Under the pieces are notes generated by a model. The model was not told the origin of the DNA, did not search any database, and saw only the letters and a list, made by a program, of their open reading frames with translations. Shown here one piece after another: positions 12,123 to 23,287 of a stretch of DNA of 64,000 bases. The stretch comes from Corylus avellana (lineage: Eukaryota > Streptophyta > Magnoliopsida > Fagales > Betulaceae), in assembly GCF_901000735.1 (NCBI RefSeq), contig NC_081546.1:11919629-11983628 (forward strand), written 5' to 3'. The stretch's first letter is position 1, and the number at the start of each line of letters is the position of its first letter. The translations under genes and the position numbers were made by a program.

Positions 12123-13716
12123 ATGGATCAAGCCGAGAGTGAAGTCAGTGAAGTGATCGACGCAGGAACAGGAACCAACAATCCAATGTGCAAATGTGGG
12201 AGGAGATCACGCATCTTAACAGCATTCACGCTACCGAATTTCGGTAAAAGGTTTTATACATGTGCAAATTACGTGGTAAGATTTATTTTGGCATTTTTAT
12301 TATGTTGAGGATGGTTACGGTTTTTAGCTGTGTATTTGGTACAATTTTGTTTGCCTAGCCAAAAATGTGAGCGAAGTATTTTGCTGAAATTTGTTTGGTT
12401 TGGTTGGCTGGGTATTTGAGCTGGGAATTTGGTGAAATTTTTGTTGGTTGGCTGGGTAAATGAGTTGGGTATTTGCTGAAATTTGTTTGGTTGGTTGGGT
12501 AAATGAGCTGGAAATTTGCTGGAATTTTTTTGGTTGGCTGGGTAAATGAGCTGGGTATTTGCTGAAATTTTTGTTCGTTGGCTGGGTAAATAAGCTGGGT
12601 ATTTGCTGAAATTTGTTTGGTTGGCTGGGTAAATGAGCTGAAAATTTGCTGAAATTTTTTTGGTTGGCTGGGTAAATGAGCTGGGTATTTGCTGAAATTT
12701 TTGTTCGTTGGTTGGGTAAATGAGCTGGGTATTTGCTAAAATTTTTTGGTTGGCTAGGTAAATGAGCTGGAAATTTGCTGAAATTGTTTTGGTTGGCTGG
12801 GTAAATGAGCTGGAAATTTGCTGAAATTGTTTTGGTTGGCTGGGTAAATGAGCTGGGTATTTGCTGAAATTTTTTTGGTTGGCTGGGTAAATGAGCTGAA
12901 AATTTGCTGAAATTTTTTTGGTTGGCTGGGTAAATGAGCTGGGTATTTGCTGAAATTTTTGTTCGTTGGCTGGGTATTTGATTAATGAAATTGGTTGTGA
13001 TATATTTTGATTCATTTTGAGGTTTAGTTTGTGTTATATTTTGATTGAAGCTAGCTGAGTATGGTTTAATGTTTAGTTTGTTCATGAAATTGGTTGTGAT
13101 ATATTTTGATTAATTTTGAGCTTTACTTTGTGTTATATTTTGATTGAAGCTAGCTGAGTATGGTTTAAGGTTTAGTTTGTTCATGAAATTGGTTGTAATA
13201 TATTTTGAATCATTTTGAAACTCTAGGAAGGATTTGGAGTGAAGTATTTTTGGTTGACGTGAGATACACTATTTTTTGTCCAGAAATAGTGTTGGTGGCT
13301 TATGGTACATAATAGTTGTGTGAGAGATCTTATTTTATGTTGATCTGATTGTGTAGAATGCTGACAACCGTGGATGTGGGTTTTTCAAATGGGTAGATAT
13401 GTATATTTGTCAACATGGTAAGCGAGTGGTTTCAAAATTGTTTGAGTGGCACGAGAATTTGAAGACTGAACGTGCGCAGATTGGAACAACAATCTCGAAT
13501 GAAATTTTGAAATGCAAGATTGAAGTTGCTGAATATAAGGCCAAAATGGAGGATGCATCTGTTAATTTTGAACTGCAATTACAAGCGCAGAAGAACAAAT
13601 TTCATGCAAAGGAGATGAAGTACCGGTTTGCCTTAGCTTGTTCATTTATCCTCCTTGCTGTATTGATGTTTTATCCCGTGTCTAATAGATATTCCTCAAG
13701 GTTGATGTTGCCCTGA
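12123..13716 (+). CDS. GRF zinc-finger protein carried by the MULE
   Basis: Two exons, 12123-12275 and 13357-13716, joined in phase 0 by a GT-AG intron, give 170 residues. Residues about 21-65 form a GRF-type zinc finger: CKCG, then FGKRFYTC across the splice junction, then CGFFKW. This matches the family pattern CxCG...GRxFxxC...CxFFxW. GRF fingers bind single-stranded nucleic acid in known proteins. Residues about 80-140 are a likely coiled coil, and FALACSFILLAVLMFYP near the C-terminus is a probable membrane segment. The gene lies inside the MULE TIRs and faces the transposase. The frame is intact and both splice sites are good. It may be a captured host gene or a regular MULE accessory gene; its role in transposition is unknown. 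Confidence 0.85.
12395..12980. repeat. 43-44-bp minisatellite in the GRF-gene intron
   Basis: About 13 imperfect tandem copies of a unit containing GGCTGGGTAAATGAGCTGGG and TATTTGCTGAAATTT occur, with starts spaced 43-44 bp. It makes up over half of the 1081-bp intron. The unit lacks stop codons on the minus strand, which creates long but meaningless open frames there. Confidence 0.9.
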
Positions 13717-13985
13717 GCATGTAATGAAATGTGTAATGCAAACCTTATGATGTAATGTATTTTGTTGTCGACTTTTTTTTGTGTGAGACAAGTAAGTTAC
13801 ATAGTATTGTTTTGTGCGATACAAGTAATTTACCTACCATTGTAAAATATTGTGTAACACTTGTAAAATATTGACCTACTATTTTTGTGCGACACAAGTA
13901 AAATATTTTGTTGTCGACTTTTTTTGTGCGATACAAGTAACACTTATAAAATATTGTAATACTTGTAAACTTTTTTTGTAAAATG
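13717..13985. other. Space between the convergent MULE genes
   Basis: No gene is present. It holds several imperfect copies of GTCGACTTTTTTTGTG and of GCGACACAAGTAA-like sequence, and presumably carries the 3' ends and polyadenylation signals of both transcripts. Confidence 0.5.
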
Positions 13986-16900
13986 TTAACATCCAAAATA
14001 ATTACCATCCAAGAATCCACCACATTGGCAAACAACATGAATAATTATCACGGGTGATCCAGTACGCTCACCCGTGATATCGATCACCAGCTTGCCCTTG
14101 CGGTTAGGGTCCCTAACACTACCAGCGTCTACCCTCAAATCACCAGCTGCTCTAGATCTTGTGGCTAACCCCAACAATTTCCTTCTGGTTCTAACTGCAG
14201 GACCCGCCTGTAGATTTTAATCAAAATAATATATTAGATAATAAATCTAATATCAGACACAACAAATTCTTTAATAACGCCTTTAATAAATTCAAAATCA
14301 GCATATACACTAAATAATAAGGCTTACATTGGATTGGCTATTACGAAGTTCAGTTGGGGCACGAGTTTGGGATGTGTGAAGCTGAGTTGGAGCAGTTGGT
14401 TGTGCACTTGGTTGGGGAGTAGTATGAACAACCTACATATTTTTGAAAAAAGATTATGTCACATGCACATTTTTGTTATCAGTACAAAATGAGACACAAC
14501 AACAGCTTCAATAATTTCACAAACAGCACATACAATAAATACTCCAAGCCTTACATTCACAACCCAAAATGAGACACAACAACAGCTTCAATAATTTCAC
14601 AAACATCACATACACTAAATACTCCAAGCTTTACATTCACAATCCAAAATGAGACACAACAACAGCTTCAATAATTTCACAAACAGCACATACACTAAAC
14701 ACTTCAAGCCATACATTCACAATCCAAAATGAGACACAACAACAGCTTCAATAATTTCACAAACAGCACATACACTAAATACTCCAAGCCTTACATTCAC
14801 AATCCAAAATGAGACACAATAACAGCTTCAATAATTTCACAAACAGCACATACACTAAATACTCAAAGCCTTACATTCACAATCCAAAATGAGACACAAC
14901 AACAGCTTCAATAATTTCACAAACAGCACATACACTAAACACTCCAAGCCTTACATTCACAATCCAAAATGAGACACAACAACAGCTTCAATAATTTCAC
15001 AAACAGCACATACACTAAACACTTCAAGCCATACATTCACAATCCAAAATGAGACACAACAACAGCTTCAATAATTTCACAAACAGCACATACACTAAAC
15101 ACTTCAAGCCATACATTCACAATCCAAAATGAGACACAACAACAACTTCAATAATTTCACAAACAACACATACAATAAATACTCCAAGCCTTACATTGGA
15201 TTGGCTATTACGACGCTCAGGTGGGGCTCGTCTTTGGGATGCGCGAAGTTGAGTTGGAGCAGTTGGTTGTGCACTTGGTTGGGGAGTAGTATGAACAACC
15301 TACATATTTTTATAAAAAGATTATGTCACATTTTGTTTTTACTATCAAATTAAAATCCGAACCTACAATAAACAAACAAGCCTTACATCATGGCTAGTAC
15401 CAACATCGGTTGCTTGACCTCCTCTTTGCCTTTTTGTTCCAATACTGCTTGATGTACCTCCCCTTTGTCTTTTGCTTCGACTTCTTGATGCGGCATTAGA
15501 TGGCTCATCCAACTACAAAATAACATAAAAATGATTGCCCATGAACAACTAAAATTATGAAATAACCATTAGTAAGACAATTTCACAAAGACCATAACAG
15601 GAGGGTATGCAGTTAAAAATTACCATATCAAGATTCCAATCAACTCCAACAGTGGATCTGTAGTACTCTCGTACTTGTTCTCTTCTATCATCTTGCCTCA
15701 GCCTTGTAGTGCATGTTCTCTTGTTGTGACCCCATTTCTTACAGTGCCCACACTGATTTTTGGTTCCCCCCCTTCTGATGGCGTTTGGATTTTTTAGCTC
15801 CTCAGCCTCTCTAACTCTTACCTTCCTAGGTCTCCCAGGAGCTATCCTTGCCTTTGGTGGTTCGATAATTGGTTGATTGCTCCTAGGCCATTGCTTTTCA
15901 CTGGGCACGGGATAGATGATGGGTTGATATGTCTTCAGGTACTTGTCTTTACTATAGTAGTCACTGGGATAATCTATTGGGTTGCCACCATGGTATAAGA
16001 TGGCTGATATGGCATGACTGCATGGTATCCCAGTGACGTCCCATTTCCTACACCCACATGTTCTGCCCGCCACACTGACTCCAACTCGTTTGCCCTCACA
16101 TTCGACCTCAAAAATGCGATCGCCGGCATATGTGCACCAACAATGACTGGCACCATCCTCTTCCTTCTCCAACTTGGCCTTTATTTTTGGCCCTAAACTA
16201 CCATCCTCCATTGCAGCAATCAACTCCCTTTTCCTTACATACCTCCTCATTAATTTATTCCTAATCCCTTCCAACATTGACATTATTGTCAATTGACGGT
16301 ACTTCAGGATCCATGAGTTGAAACACTCAGCACAATTGTTGTGTACCAGGTCAGACTTGGCCATGGTGTTGAACCATCCCCTACACCAACTACTGTGATC
16401 AATCTTTGCCAAGTAATCATAAGCAGGCTCACTTACTTTCTTCATCTCTTCCATCGCATAATGAAAATCTGTCTGGGTATAAGATGATGCAGCAGTCCAA
16501 AGCAAGTCCTTTAGCAATAGCCCCTTGTGACCGGCACTTCTAAAATTGGCATACAGGTGTCTCACACATGTACGGTGCTCAGCTGTGGGACAAACTTGTT
16601 CGAGGCTTGGTACTAGGCCCTGCACATATGGTAAGATAAAATAGGTCAGACATTATTCATACAAGTAAGTTAAATGTTAGACATTATGCACACAAGTATA
16701 ATTACCTTTTGTCGATCAGATATAAAAGTCCACCCTTGTGCTGGTGCTGGGCCAAGATCAGATATAAGTGCCTCCAAAAACCAAGTCCAGCTGTCCTTGG
16801 TCTCTGCTTCTACAACCGCAATGGACAGTGGATACATACTATTGTTGGCATCCCTCCCAACAGCAGCCATTAACTGGCCCTTGTACCTACCCTTCAGGAA

Positions 16901-18285
16901 GCATGCATCTACACCTANNNNNNNNNNNNNNNNNNNNNNNNNNNNNNNNNNNNNNNNNNNNNNNNNNNNNNNNNNNNNNNNNNNNNNNNNNNNNNNNNNN
17001 NNNNNNNNNNNNNNNNNGTCTTCATTGCTGCGAACGATACATATAACCTCTGAAACCTACATGGGACCTCGGGCATTGGTCTCTCAACCATAAGAATTAA
17101 ACAGTTGCCCACATTGGTCTTCCTAACCATTGCACAGTAATCCCATAACCGATGGTATTGCTCATCCAACTTCCCATAAATTTTTTGTTGCGCCTTCTTC
17201 CTTGCCCTATACAATGAGCGAACATGGGCATCTACATTCCACTTAGCTTTGGCCTGTTTCTGCAAAACGTCTATAGGCAGGTTTGGCTGGTTTCTGAATG
17301 AGTCCATGCACCATTCAGCTATCCAAGCTGAATTAATCATGTGATTCTTGTATCTTCTAGTGCATGAGCGTCTTGGATACATTGACACCAAGAGAAATGT
17401 GGACTCATCCTTTAACTTCTTCCCATAAACCCTGTACTTACATTTCTTGTCTTTGCAACGAGCTATAACCTTCTTGGTTTCATTTCTTGGGAACTCTAAA
17501 TCCTTCCCCTTCAAAATATTTGCTTGCTTCACCGCTTTTCTAAACTGCACCGCATCACCAAACACATGACCTATTTGCAACACTGGATTTTGCATCTCTT
17601 CTTTGGTAAATGGAATTCTTTTGGTGACATCACGACGACTTGATGTTTCTTCATCGTCACTAGCACTAGGAGCGGGCGACCTAAGTATGTCACTCGGACA
17701 AAGATCTTCACTATCATCTTCATCATCTTCCCCCCCTATTTCTTCCACATGTCCACCCCCAGCTTCCTCACCCCCATCTTCCTCACCCCTAAACCCTGCT
17801 TCATCATCAACAACACCCGAACCCCCCACCCTTTCTGACTCCACATGCTCCTCCCCATCTGATGACTCAGCATCAGTATCTACACTAAGAACCTCGTCCC
17901 AGAAAGCATCCTTCTTATATACAACAGTCCTCTCATATTCTTCATCCTCTTCTGCATTGTCATCTACCGCATCTACATCAAACGAAACCAAATACAACTC
18001 AGCTAGCCCATGCCCTAAATGGTGTGAAACCATTTCATTTACATCATGATCAGATGATATCAGCCTTAATCCTTCATCTAAAGACGTATCAGGTATCTTG
18101 TAGTGAATGAGGTCACCAAACCTATACCCATACTCCTTACATATTTCCTCAATTTTCGAGAAAGACATCTTATGTACATCATGAACCGAATGATTATGAA
18201 CAAACCCACCCACATACGTAGACCTATTTGCCCTATTGAAGTAACCATTGTAATGGACCTCAAACAGCAATATGTCACTCGCCAT
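13986..18285 (-). CDS. mudrA-like MULE transposase
   Basis: Inferred exons, all joined in phase 0: 18285-16706 (with a 100-N gap), 16619-15624, 15512-15387, 15299-15195, 14432-14328 and 14207-13986. The start MASDILLFEVHYNG was chosen because the plant MuDR N-terminal region begins there; an upstream ATG at 18324 is less likely. An acidic region follows (about 130-215), then a MuDR DNA-binding region (about 240-400). The MULE DDE domain shows GVDACFLKG and SDRQK with two catalytic Asp. Next come a SWIM zinc finger (CGCRKWDVTGIPCSHAI) and a CCHC knuckle (CGHCKKWGHNKRTC). No stop or frameshift is seen outside the gap. The filler does not keep frame, but its size is nominal. The enzyme would cut and move the MULE in the nucleus. 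Confidence 0.88.
14486..15205. repeat. 80-bp tandem repeat array in a transposase intron
   Basis: Nine copies of an 80-bp unit begin with AAAATGAGACACAACAACAG at 14486, 14566, 14646, 14726, 14806, 14886, 14966, 15046 and 15126. The array lies between two copies of a duplicated 105-bp exon (15299-15195 and 14432-14328). Confidence 0.95.
16918..17017. other. Assembly gap (100 N) inside the transposase
   Basis: Conventional 100-N filler. The protein reads ...YVSFAAMK before it and GVDACFLKG after it. In related transposases only about a dozen residues separate these motifs, so the true missing coding sequence may be a few dozen bases, unless an intron lies there. Confidence 0.9.
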
Positions 18286-19772
18286 TATGTGGCCTGCCAC
18301 ATTGAGACAGGATGCAAAAAGCATTAAACAAAATGCAACATATATTTACAGAACACAAAAAAAGGAAGCAACAAAATACACCATTGAGTGACCCTACGTA
18401 TGCAGTGAGCTTTGGCTAAAGCATGCAGAATATTCCAACAAAGCATTAAAGAAACAAACCCTAAACCCTAAACAGCAATCAAACAGTGAGAAGTAAACCA
18501 TTAAGTACGCGTACTATAATTGCTAAACCATAAGTATGCAGTGAGCTTTAGCTAAAGCATGCAGAATATTCCAAAAAAGCATTAAACTAACAAACCCTAA
18601 AGCTTACAAACCCTAAAGCCTAAAAAGCAATCAAACAGTGAGAAATAAACCATTAAGTATACATACTATTATTGCTAAACCATAAGTATGCAGTGACTTT
18701 TGGCTAAAGCATCCAGAATATTCTAGGTATGGACTTAATCATTGCTAAACCCTAAATATGCAGTGCCTTTTTGCAGTGAACAACAGCAATCAAACAGTGA
18801 GAATTTAACTCTAAGTATGAACTTAATTATTGCTAAACCCTAAAAATGCAGTGACTTTTTTTGTAGTGAACAACAGCAATCAAACAGTGAGAATTTAACT
18901 CTAAGTATGGACTTAATTATTGCTAAACCCTAAATATGCAGTGCCTTTTTGCAGTGAACAACAACAATCAAACAGTGAGAATTTAACTCTAAGTACGGAC
19001 TTAATTATTGCTAAACCCAAAATTTGCAGTGCCTTTTTGCAGTGAAGAACAGCAATCAAACAGTGAGAATTTAACTCTACGTATGGACTTAATTATTGCT
19101 AAACCCTAAATATGCAGTGACTTTTTTACTAAAGCAAACCCTAACAGACAGTCAAGTTTCTTCAACCGACAGTAGCCAATTAAAAAATGGAAAATGGACA
19201 CCCAACATTTTGCTAGCATCAATTTGACCAAAGAAAGTGGACACCCGCTTTATTCAACCCACCAGTACACAAATCGTTTTTTATTTGGCAGACTTTTGAC
19301 AATAAAACCATATGACCCACAAATAGACAACATTCGACAATAAAGGGGACCACAATGTCAAACTCGGCATACGGAAAAGGGGACCACAATGGTCGACGAC
19401 TCGGCATACCAATAAATAAAACAACCAAAATCATTTGACAAAAGGGACTATACCTGGAAAAGATGGCAGTGACGAAGAAGACGGCTTACAGGCAAATCTT
19501 CCAACGCAACTACACGAGAGAGGCACTGGGTGGAATCACGATTTAGGGTTGGTTGGAATCGTGATTTAGGGTTGGAGTTCGTTTATTTGGGTGGAATCGC
19601 GATTTAAATCTGGGTGGAATCGCGATTTACACTTACTGGGTGGGTTGACGAAGATCAGTGGTCGTCAGCCTGTGTTCTTCACGAAGACGCTATCCAAATC
19701 GTTTTTCAATCTTCGAGTTTTCGTGATTTTCTTAAAAAAACCCTAAGAGTGTTTGTACACGTGGTCGCATCC
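18286..19772. other. MULE 5' region of the transposase, with ~88-bp repeats
   Basis: No gene is present. From about 18700 to 19140 there are about five imperfect direct copies of a unit containing CAATCAAACAGTGAGAATTT, TAATTATTGCTAAACCC and TGCAGTG. Copies start near 18787, 18878, 18966 and 19053, 87-91 bp apart, with looser relatives near 18475 and 18628. The region lies between the transposase start and the right TIR, so it is leader or promoter DNA. Confidence 0.75.
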
Positions 19773-19973
19773 GGGGTAAAACGGGGCTTCCAATAATTCT
19801 TTCGCACGTGCGCGGCACGTACGACCCCTTCCATTAGGATTTCACAGAAAATCCTAACGGAAGGGCCAAAGTGAACGAAACTCAGACTTTGATACACGTA
19901 AGTGACAGGTTTTGAACAATGGGGGGGTGTCTGCAAAAAGGGTGAAAGTATGGGGGGGCTAAGTGAAGTTTCC
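19773..19973 (-). repeat. MULE terminal inverted repeat, right
   Basis: Inverse partner of 11740-11941. The internal palindrome is kept with one mismatch. It would act as promoter-proximal end for the transposase gene. Confidence 0.92.
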
Positions 19974-20073
19974 CAAAAAAAAAAAATGTAAAGCAGAGAA
20001 AAATAACACGCTCTAGAATATTCAAAAATAAGCAAAACAATTAATCCTAGACATGTTATTGACTCACCTAACT

Positions 20074-20877
20074 TTAGGTGAGATCACTACCACTCCCCCT
20101 CAATGGGTGAATGGTATAATCCTTCCTAACCCAAACCTTCTTGAAAGAAGGTGTAGAGACGTGAACATTTTCAATCTTGTCTATTCTAGACAAACCTCCC
20201 ATCATCATTGTGCATAACCCTAAAGATTCTTTCCTAGAAACAGAATTTCTATTTTTATGCGTATGAGGTTTCAATTTAAAACAGTTGGGTCAAATGTGAC
20301 CAACTTTTTCACAATGATGACAAGTAGGGATAAACCTTTTAGGAGGTAGATTCCTAGGAGGATGGACGACTCTATACTTGGGGTAAGATACACAAGTTTC
20401 AATATGAATTTTCTTAACTTCCTTACCTTGTGAGATCGAGGCAGCTGCTGTTTTTCTTTTAACCAAAGAGTCTTCTACTTTTTCTGATTTAACAAATATT
20501 ATCTTGGAAGTAGAATCATTGTTAGAAGACAAAGCAACATAACAATCAAAACTTAACTCAGATTTATCACAATCAGAATTCTGAGTATGCAACATATTCT
20601 CAAGGGAATTGCTAGAGAATTTTTCCAATTGAGTTTCTGACACTTTTAATTTATTCTCTAACAAATCAACTTTAAAACCTAAAACACGATTTTAAGATTT
20701 TAAAGAATCAATTAAAACATGTGATTGAGACAATTTAGTAACAATAGATTCTTTCACATGTTTAAGATCTTGAAAATCCTTTAAACAATTTGTGTATTGA
20801 TGTCTCAAAAGAGTGAATTTTTCCAACAAATTGTTGAAGGAGTTTATAAGATCATATTCCCCTTGAGAAGTATTCAT
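20074..20877 (-). pseudogene. gag remnant of the LTR retrotransposon
   Basis: Minus-strand fragments in one neighbourhood: a Gln/Lys/Leu-rich coiled-coil part (20877-20692), a second part with a zinc knuckle (20664-20290) and a gag C-terminal tail (20274-20074). The knuckle reads CHHCEKVGHI and then hits TGA before PNC, where an Arg codon CGA would be expected, so a single C-to-T change breaks the CCHC finger. The usual N-terminal copia gag domain is missing: the first ATG lies only about 54 bp inside the primer-binding site. No pol follows. Confidence 0.75.
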
Positions 20878-20930
20878 AGCAAACAGGAGTCAATAGATCT
20901 TACTCAGGAATTTAATCCAAACAGAGTGAA

Positions 20931-20945
20931 CCCGCTCTGATACCA
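20931..20945 (-). other. Primer-binding site (initiator tRNA-Met type)
   Basis: The minus strand reads TGGTATCAGAGCGGG two bases after the LTR end. This is the standard tRNA-Met complement used to prime reverse transcription in copia-type elements, and it sets the element's orientation. Confidence 0.92.
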
Positions 20946-20947
20946 AT

Positions 20948-21830
20948 TGAAAAACGCTATTCCGACTCCAAAACTTGTTTATCACAATTTATGCGGAATT
21001 AATACTATAAAGCAATAAACAATTCAATCACTCAAAATATATAAAGCAATAAAGATGCAGACATAGATATTTTGGTTACGAAGAGGAAACCTTTTAGAAA
21101 CCAATCTAAAAGTAAAACCTCTCCGGGGCAGCCAAACCCAGGAAACCACTATCAAAAGATTATCCAAAGATTACAGACACTAGGAACACTTACAACCCTT
21201 TGAAAGACCTTGGCTGTGTAAGATCGACAAGCCTAGAACTCGTCTCTTTGCTCACAATCTTCTTCAACGTGATTCTCCTTTACTGGACCCTTCCGATAGA
21301 CTTCTCAACCGTAGATTTATCAAAAGAATAACTAAAACTCTAAGCGATTCAATTTAATGCTCACCACATAAGATCTCTCTTAGCACAGCCTCCGACGAAC
21401 TCTCTGGGGGTGAGAATCCGTGCCTCTCTCTTCTATAATGATGTATATATACTCCCGACAAAACCCTAGACCTAACCCATTTAAAATCATGTTTTTTGGC
21501 CTAAAACTTACGAGGTGTCTGGACAGGTTAATGGGCTGTCCGGGCAGGGCCTTGAGGAGCAAAAATAGAGTTTCTGGAAATGCGGTCTGGACCCAGGGAA
21601 GACCTGTCCAAATAGGGCATGCAATGGGTGAAACAACATTCTAGAAATGCTGTCCAGCCTTGATCAACAGCTCCAATTGATGGTCGTTTGTGGTCCGATT
21701 GAGCTGAAATTTTGTAGGAACGTTCATAACACATGGAGATTAGATTCTGAGCATTCTATATCAGTGTTTGAGCCTGTGAACAGTAGCCTCTGTATTTTGG
21801 AACTGAATTAAGCCAACACAAGAACTAACA
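20948..21830 (-). repeat. 5' LTR of the gag-remnant retrotransposon
   Basis: 883 bp, partner of 9297-10199 and about 20 bp shorter, mainly through a deletion near 21730. Ends are TG...CA, followed by the ATAAT target duplication at 21831-21835. Confidence 0.9.
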
Positions 21831-22080
21831 ATAATAATATTTATACATAAAACATAATCACTTGATCATTAAATCACAATTTTTTTTAGATAATTAAATC
21901 ACAATTTGAGCATTAATATATTATCACTATAATTTATATGATTATATCACATGATCAATTGATCATTAAATCATTTGATTACATAATAACAAATTATACA
22001 TATATAATATGACATAACTCATAAGTATTTAAATTGTCATTGAATCATATTATATATGTCATACTATACATATATAATAT

Positions 22081-22805
22081 GACATACTAATACAATAATT
22101 TATTATCTAGAGACTTAGTTCCAATGTATGTTATAAGCTTATAAGTCTATATATGTTTTAAATTATAGTTATATATATACACATATGAATAATATAAATG
22201 TATAAAATCAATACTTAATCATATGATTCAATGACAATTTAAATACTTTATTGAAGTTAATCATATTAATTTACAATGATAATGTGATTCGTATAATATT
22301 AAATTAAGTAATTGGCATTAGATTCAATAATGTGTTTCATATAACTACAATTGAAGTATTAATGTATTATCATTCTAATTTATATGATTATATAATAACA
22401 AATTATTTGTATCTAATATGACATAAGTCATAAGTATACTAATTCATACTAATACAATACTTAAGTACCTAGAGACTTAGTTCCAATGTATGTTATAAAC
22501 TTATAAGTCTATATATGTTATAAATTATAATTATATATATATGCATATGAATAATAAAAATGTATAATATCAATACTTAATCATATGATTCAATGACAAT
22601 TCAAATACTTTATTTACGTGAATCATATTATTTATGTACAATGATAATGTGATTCGTATAATATCAAATTAATAAATTGACATTGGATTAAATAATGTGT
22701 TACTTATAAACACAATTGAAGTATTAATGTATTATCATTCTAATCTTAGTAATATTATCACTATAATTGATATGATTATATCACATGATGAATTGATCAT
22801 TAAAT
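22081..22805. repeat. Two-copy ~362-bp direct repeat in the hAT right arm
   Basis: CTAGAGACTTAGTTCCAATG occurs at 22107 and 22469. GTGATTCGTATAATAT and GAAGTATTAATGTATTATC recur with the same offset (362-365 bp). The region is very AT-rich and non-coding. Confidence 0.85.
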
Positions 22806-22842
22806 CATATGATTATATAATAACAAATAATACATAAAATCA

Positions 22843-22844
<2 letters not shown>

Positions 22845-22877
<33 letters not shown>
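22845..22877. repeat. (AT)n microsatellite
   Basis: An uninterrupted alternating A/T tract of about 33 bp within the hAT right arm. Confidence 0.95.
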
Positions 22878-22882
<5 letters not shown>

Positions 22883-23287
22883 GACGGTGGTGTTGAACTT
22901 TTTTTATATGTTGTGTTGAAATTTTTATTTTTTTATTTTTTAAAGTTAACCAGTTATGATTAAGTACAAGTAAAGGTAAATTTGAGGTCAAATATTTTTT
23001 ATTTTTCAATATGGGCTCTTTTTATAGCAATTGGGCCAAAGAAGACACTAAAAATACAAAAAACAAATGATGGTAAAAAATGATACAGTAATAAAAAAGC
23101 CCACCAACGCCCAAAAGAAGCCTAATTTTGAAAAAGCGATTAGCGGACGGTTACCTATTTCACTAACCGCTAACCGGCAGTTAGCAGTTAGCGGTTAGTG
23201 AAATTTACTAACCACTAAGGCGGTTACGGTTAGCGGTTATTGCCAATAACCGCTAATCGTAACCTTATTGACACCCCTAATTGAAAA

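Larger units (their letters stand above)
11740..19973. mobile_element. Mutator-like element (MULE) with two convergent genes
   Basis: Long terminal inverted repeats (11740-11941 and 19773-19973) start GGGAAACTTCACTTAGCCCC and differ at only about six positions. The element sits in an A-rich tract, so the 9-11-bp target duplication cannot be defined. Inside are a mudrA-like transposase (minus strand, 18285 to 13986) and a GRF zinc-finger gene (plus strand, 12123 to 13716), both reading inward and ending 269 bp apart. Both are open in all readable sequence, so the element may be autonomous. It is the innermost and therefore youngest layer of the nest. Confidence 0.92.
9297..21830 (-). mobile_element. 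Non-autonomous LTR retrotransposon (gag remnant only)
   Basis: Two LTRs (9297-10199 and 20948-21830) in the same orientation have TG...CA ends and the 5-bp target duplication ATAAT (9292-9296, 21831-21835). A primer-binding site matching initiator tRNA-Met and a polypurine tract show minus-strand orientation. After removing the MULE at 11740-19973, the internal part is only about 2.5 kb and codes for a gag C-terminal remnant, with no protease, integrase or RT. This resembles gag-only (TR-GAG-like) or large non-autonomous elements. The first ~230 bp of the LTRs differ at about 14 positions by hand count, so the insertion is not very recent. Confidence 0.9.
9108..23279. mobile_element. hAT-type DNA transposon carrying nested elements
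   Basis: The ends TAGGGGTGCCAAT... and ...ATTGACACCCCTA are hAT-type terminal inverted repeats. The 8-bp target duplication is GTTGAAAA (9100-9107) / ATTGAAAA (23280-23287), one mismatch. Copy B at about 41390 shows the uninterrupted site CAGTTGAAAATTGAC. Both ends are filled with subterminal AACCGC/GCGGTT repeats. The element's own DNA is 9108-9296 and 21836-23279, about 1.6 kb without a transposase, so it is non-autonomous. The right arm is very AT-rich. Everything between is a later insertion. Confidence 0.9.

Noticed and set aside
12269..13085. Two long minus-strand open frames (about 250 residues each) of repeating Gln/Ser/Pro/Asn sequence
   Set aside because: They are produced by the 43-44-bp minisatellite, whose unit lacks stops. 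They lie in an intron of the GRF gene and no domain is present.
14486..15205. Regular 80-bp array that might be taken for a CRISPR array
   Set aside because: The whole 80-bp unit is repeated without variable spacers, and the context is a plant transposon intron.
17603..18049. 148-codon Ser/Pro-rich plus-strand frame
   Set aside because: Antisense shadow of the acidic Glu/Asp-rich region of the MULE transposase.
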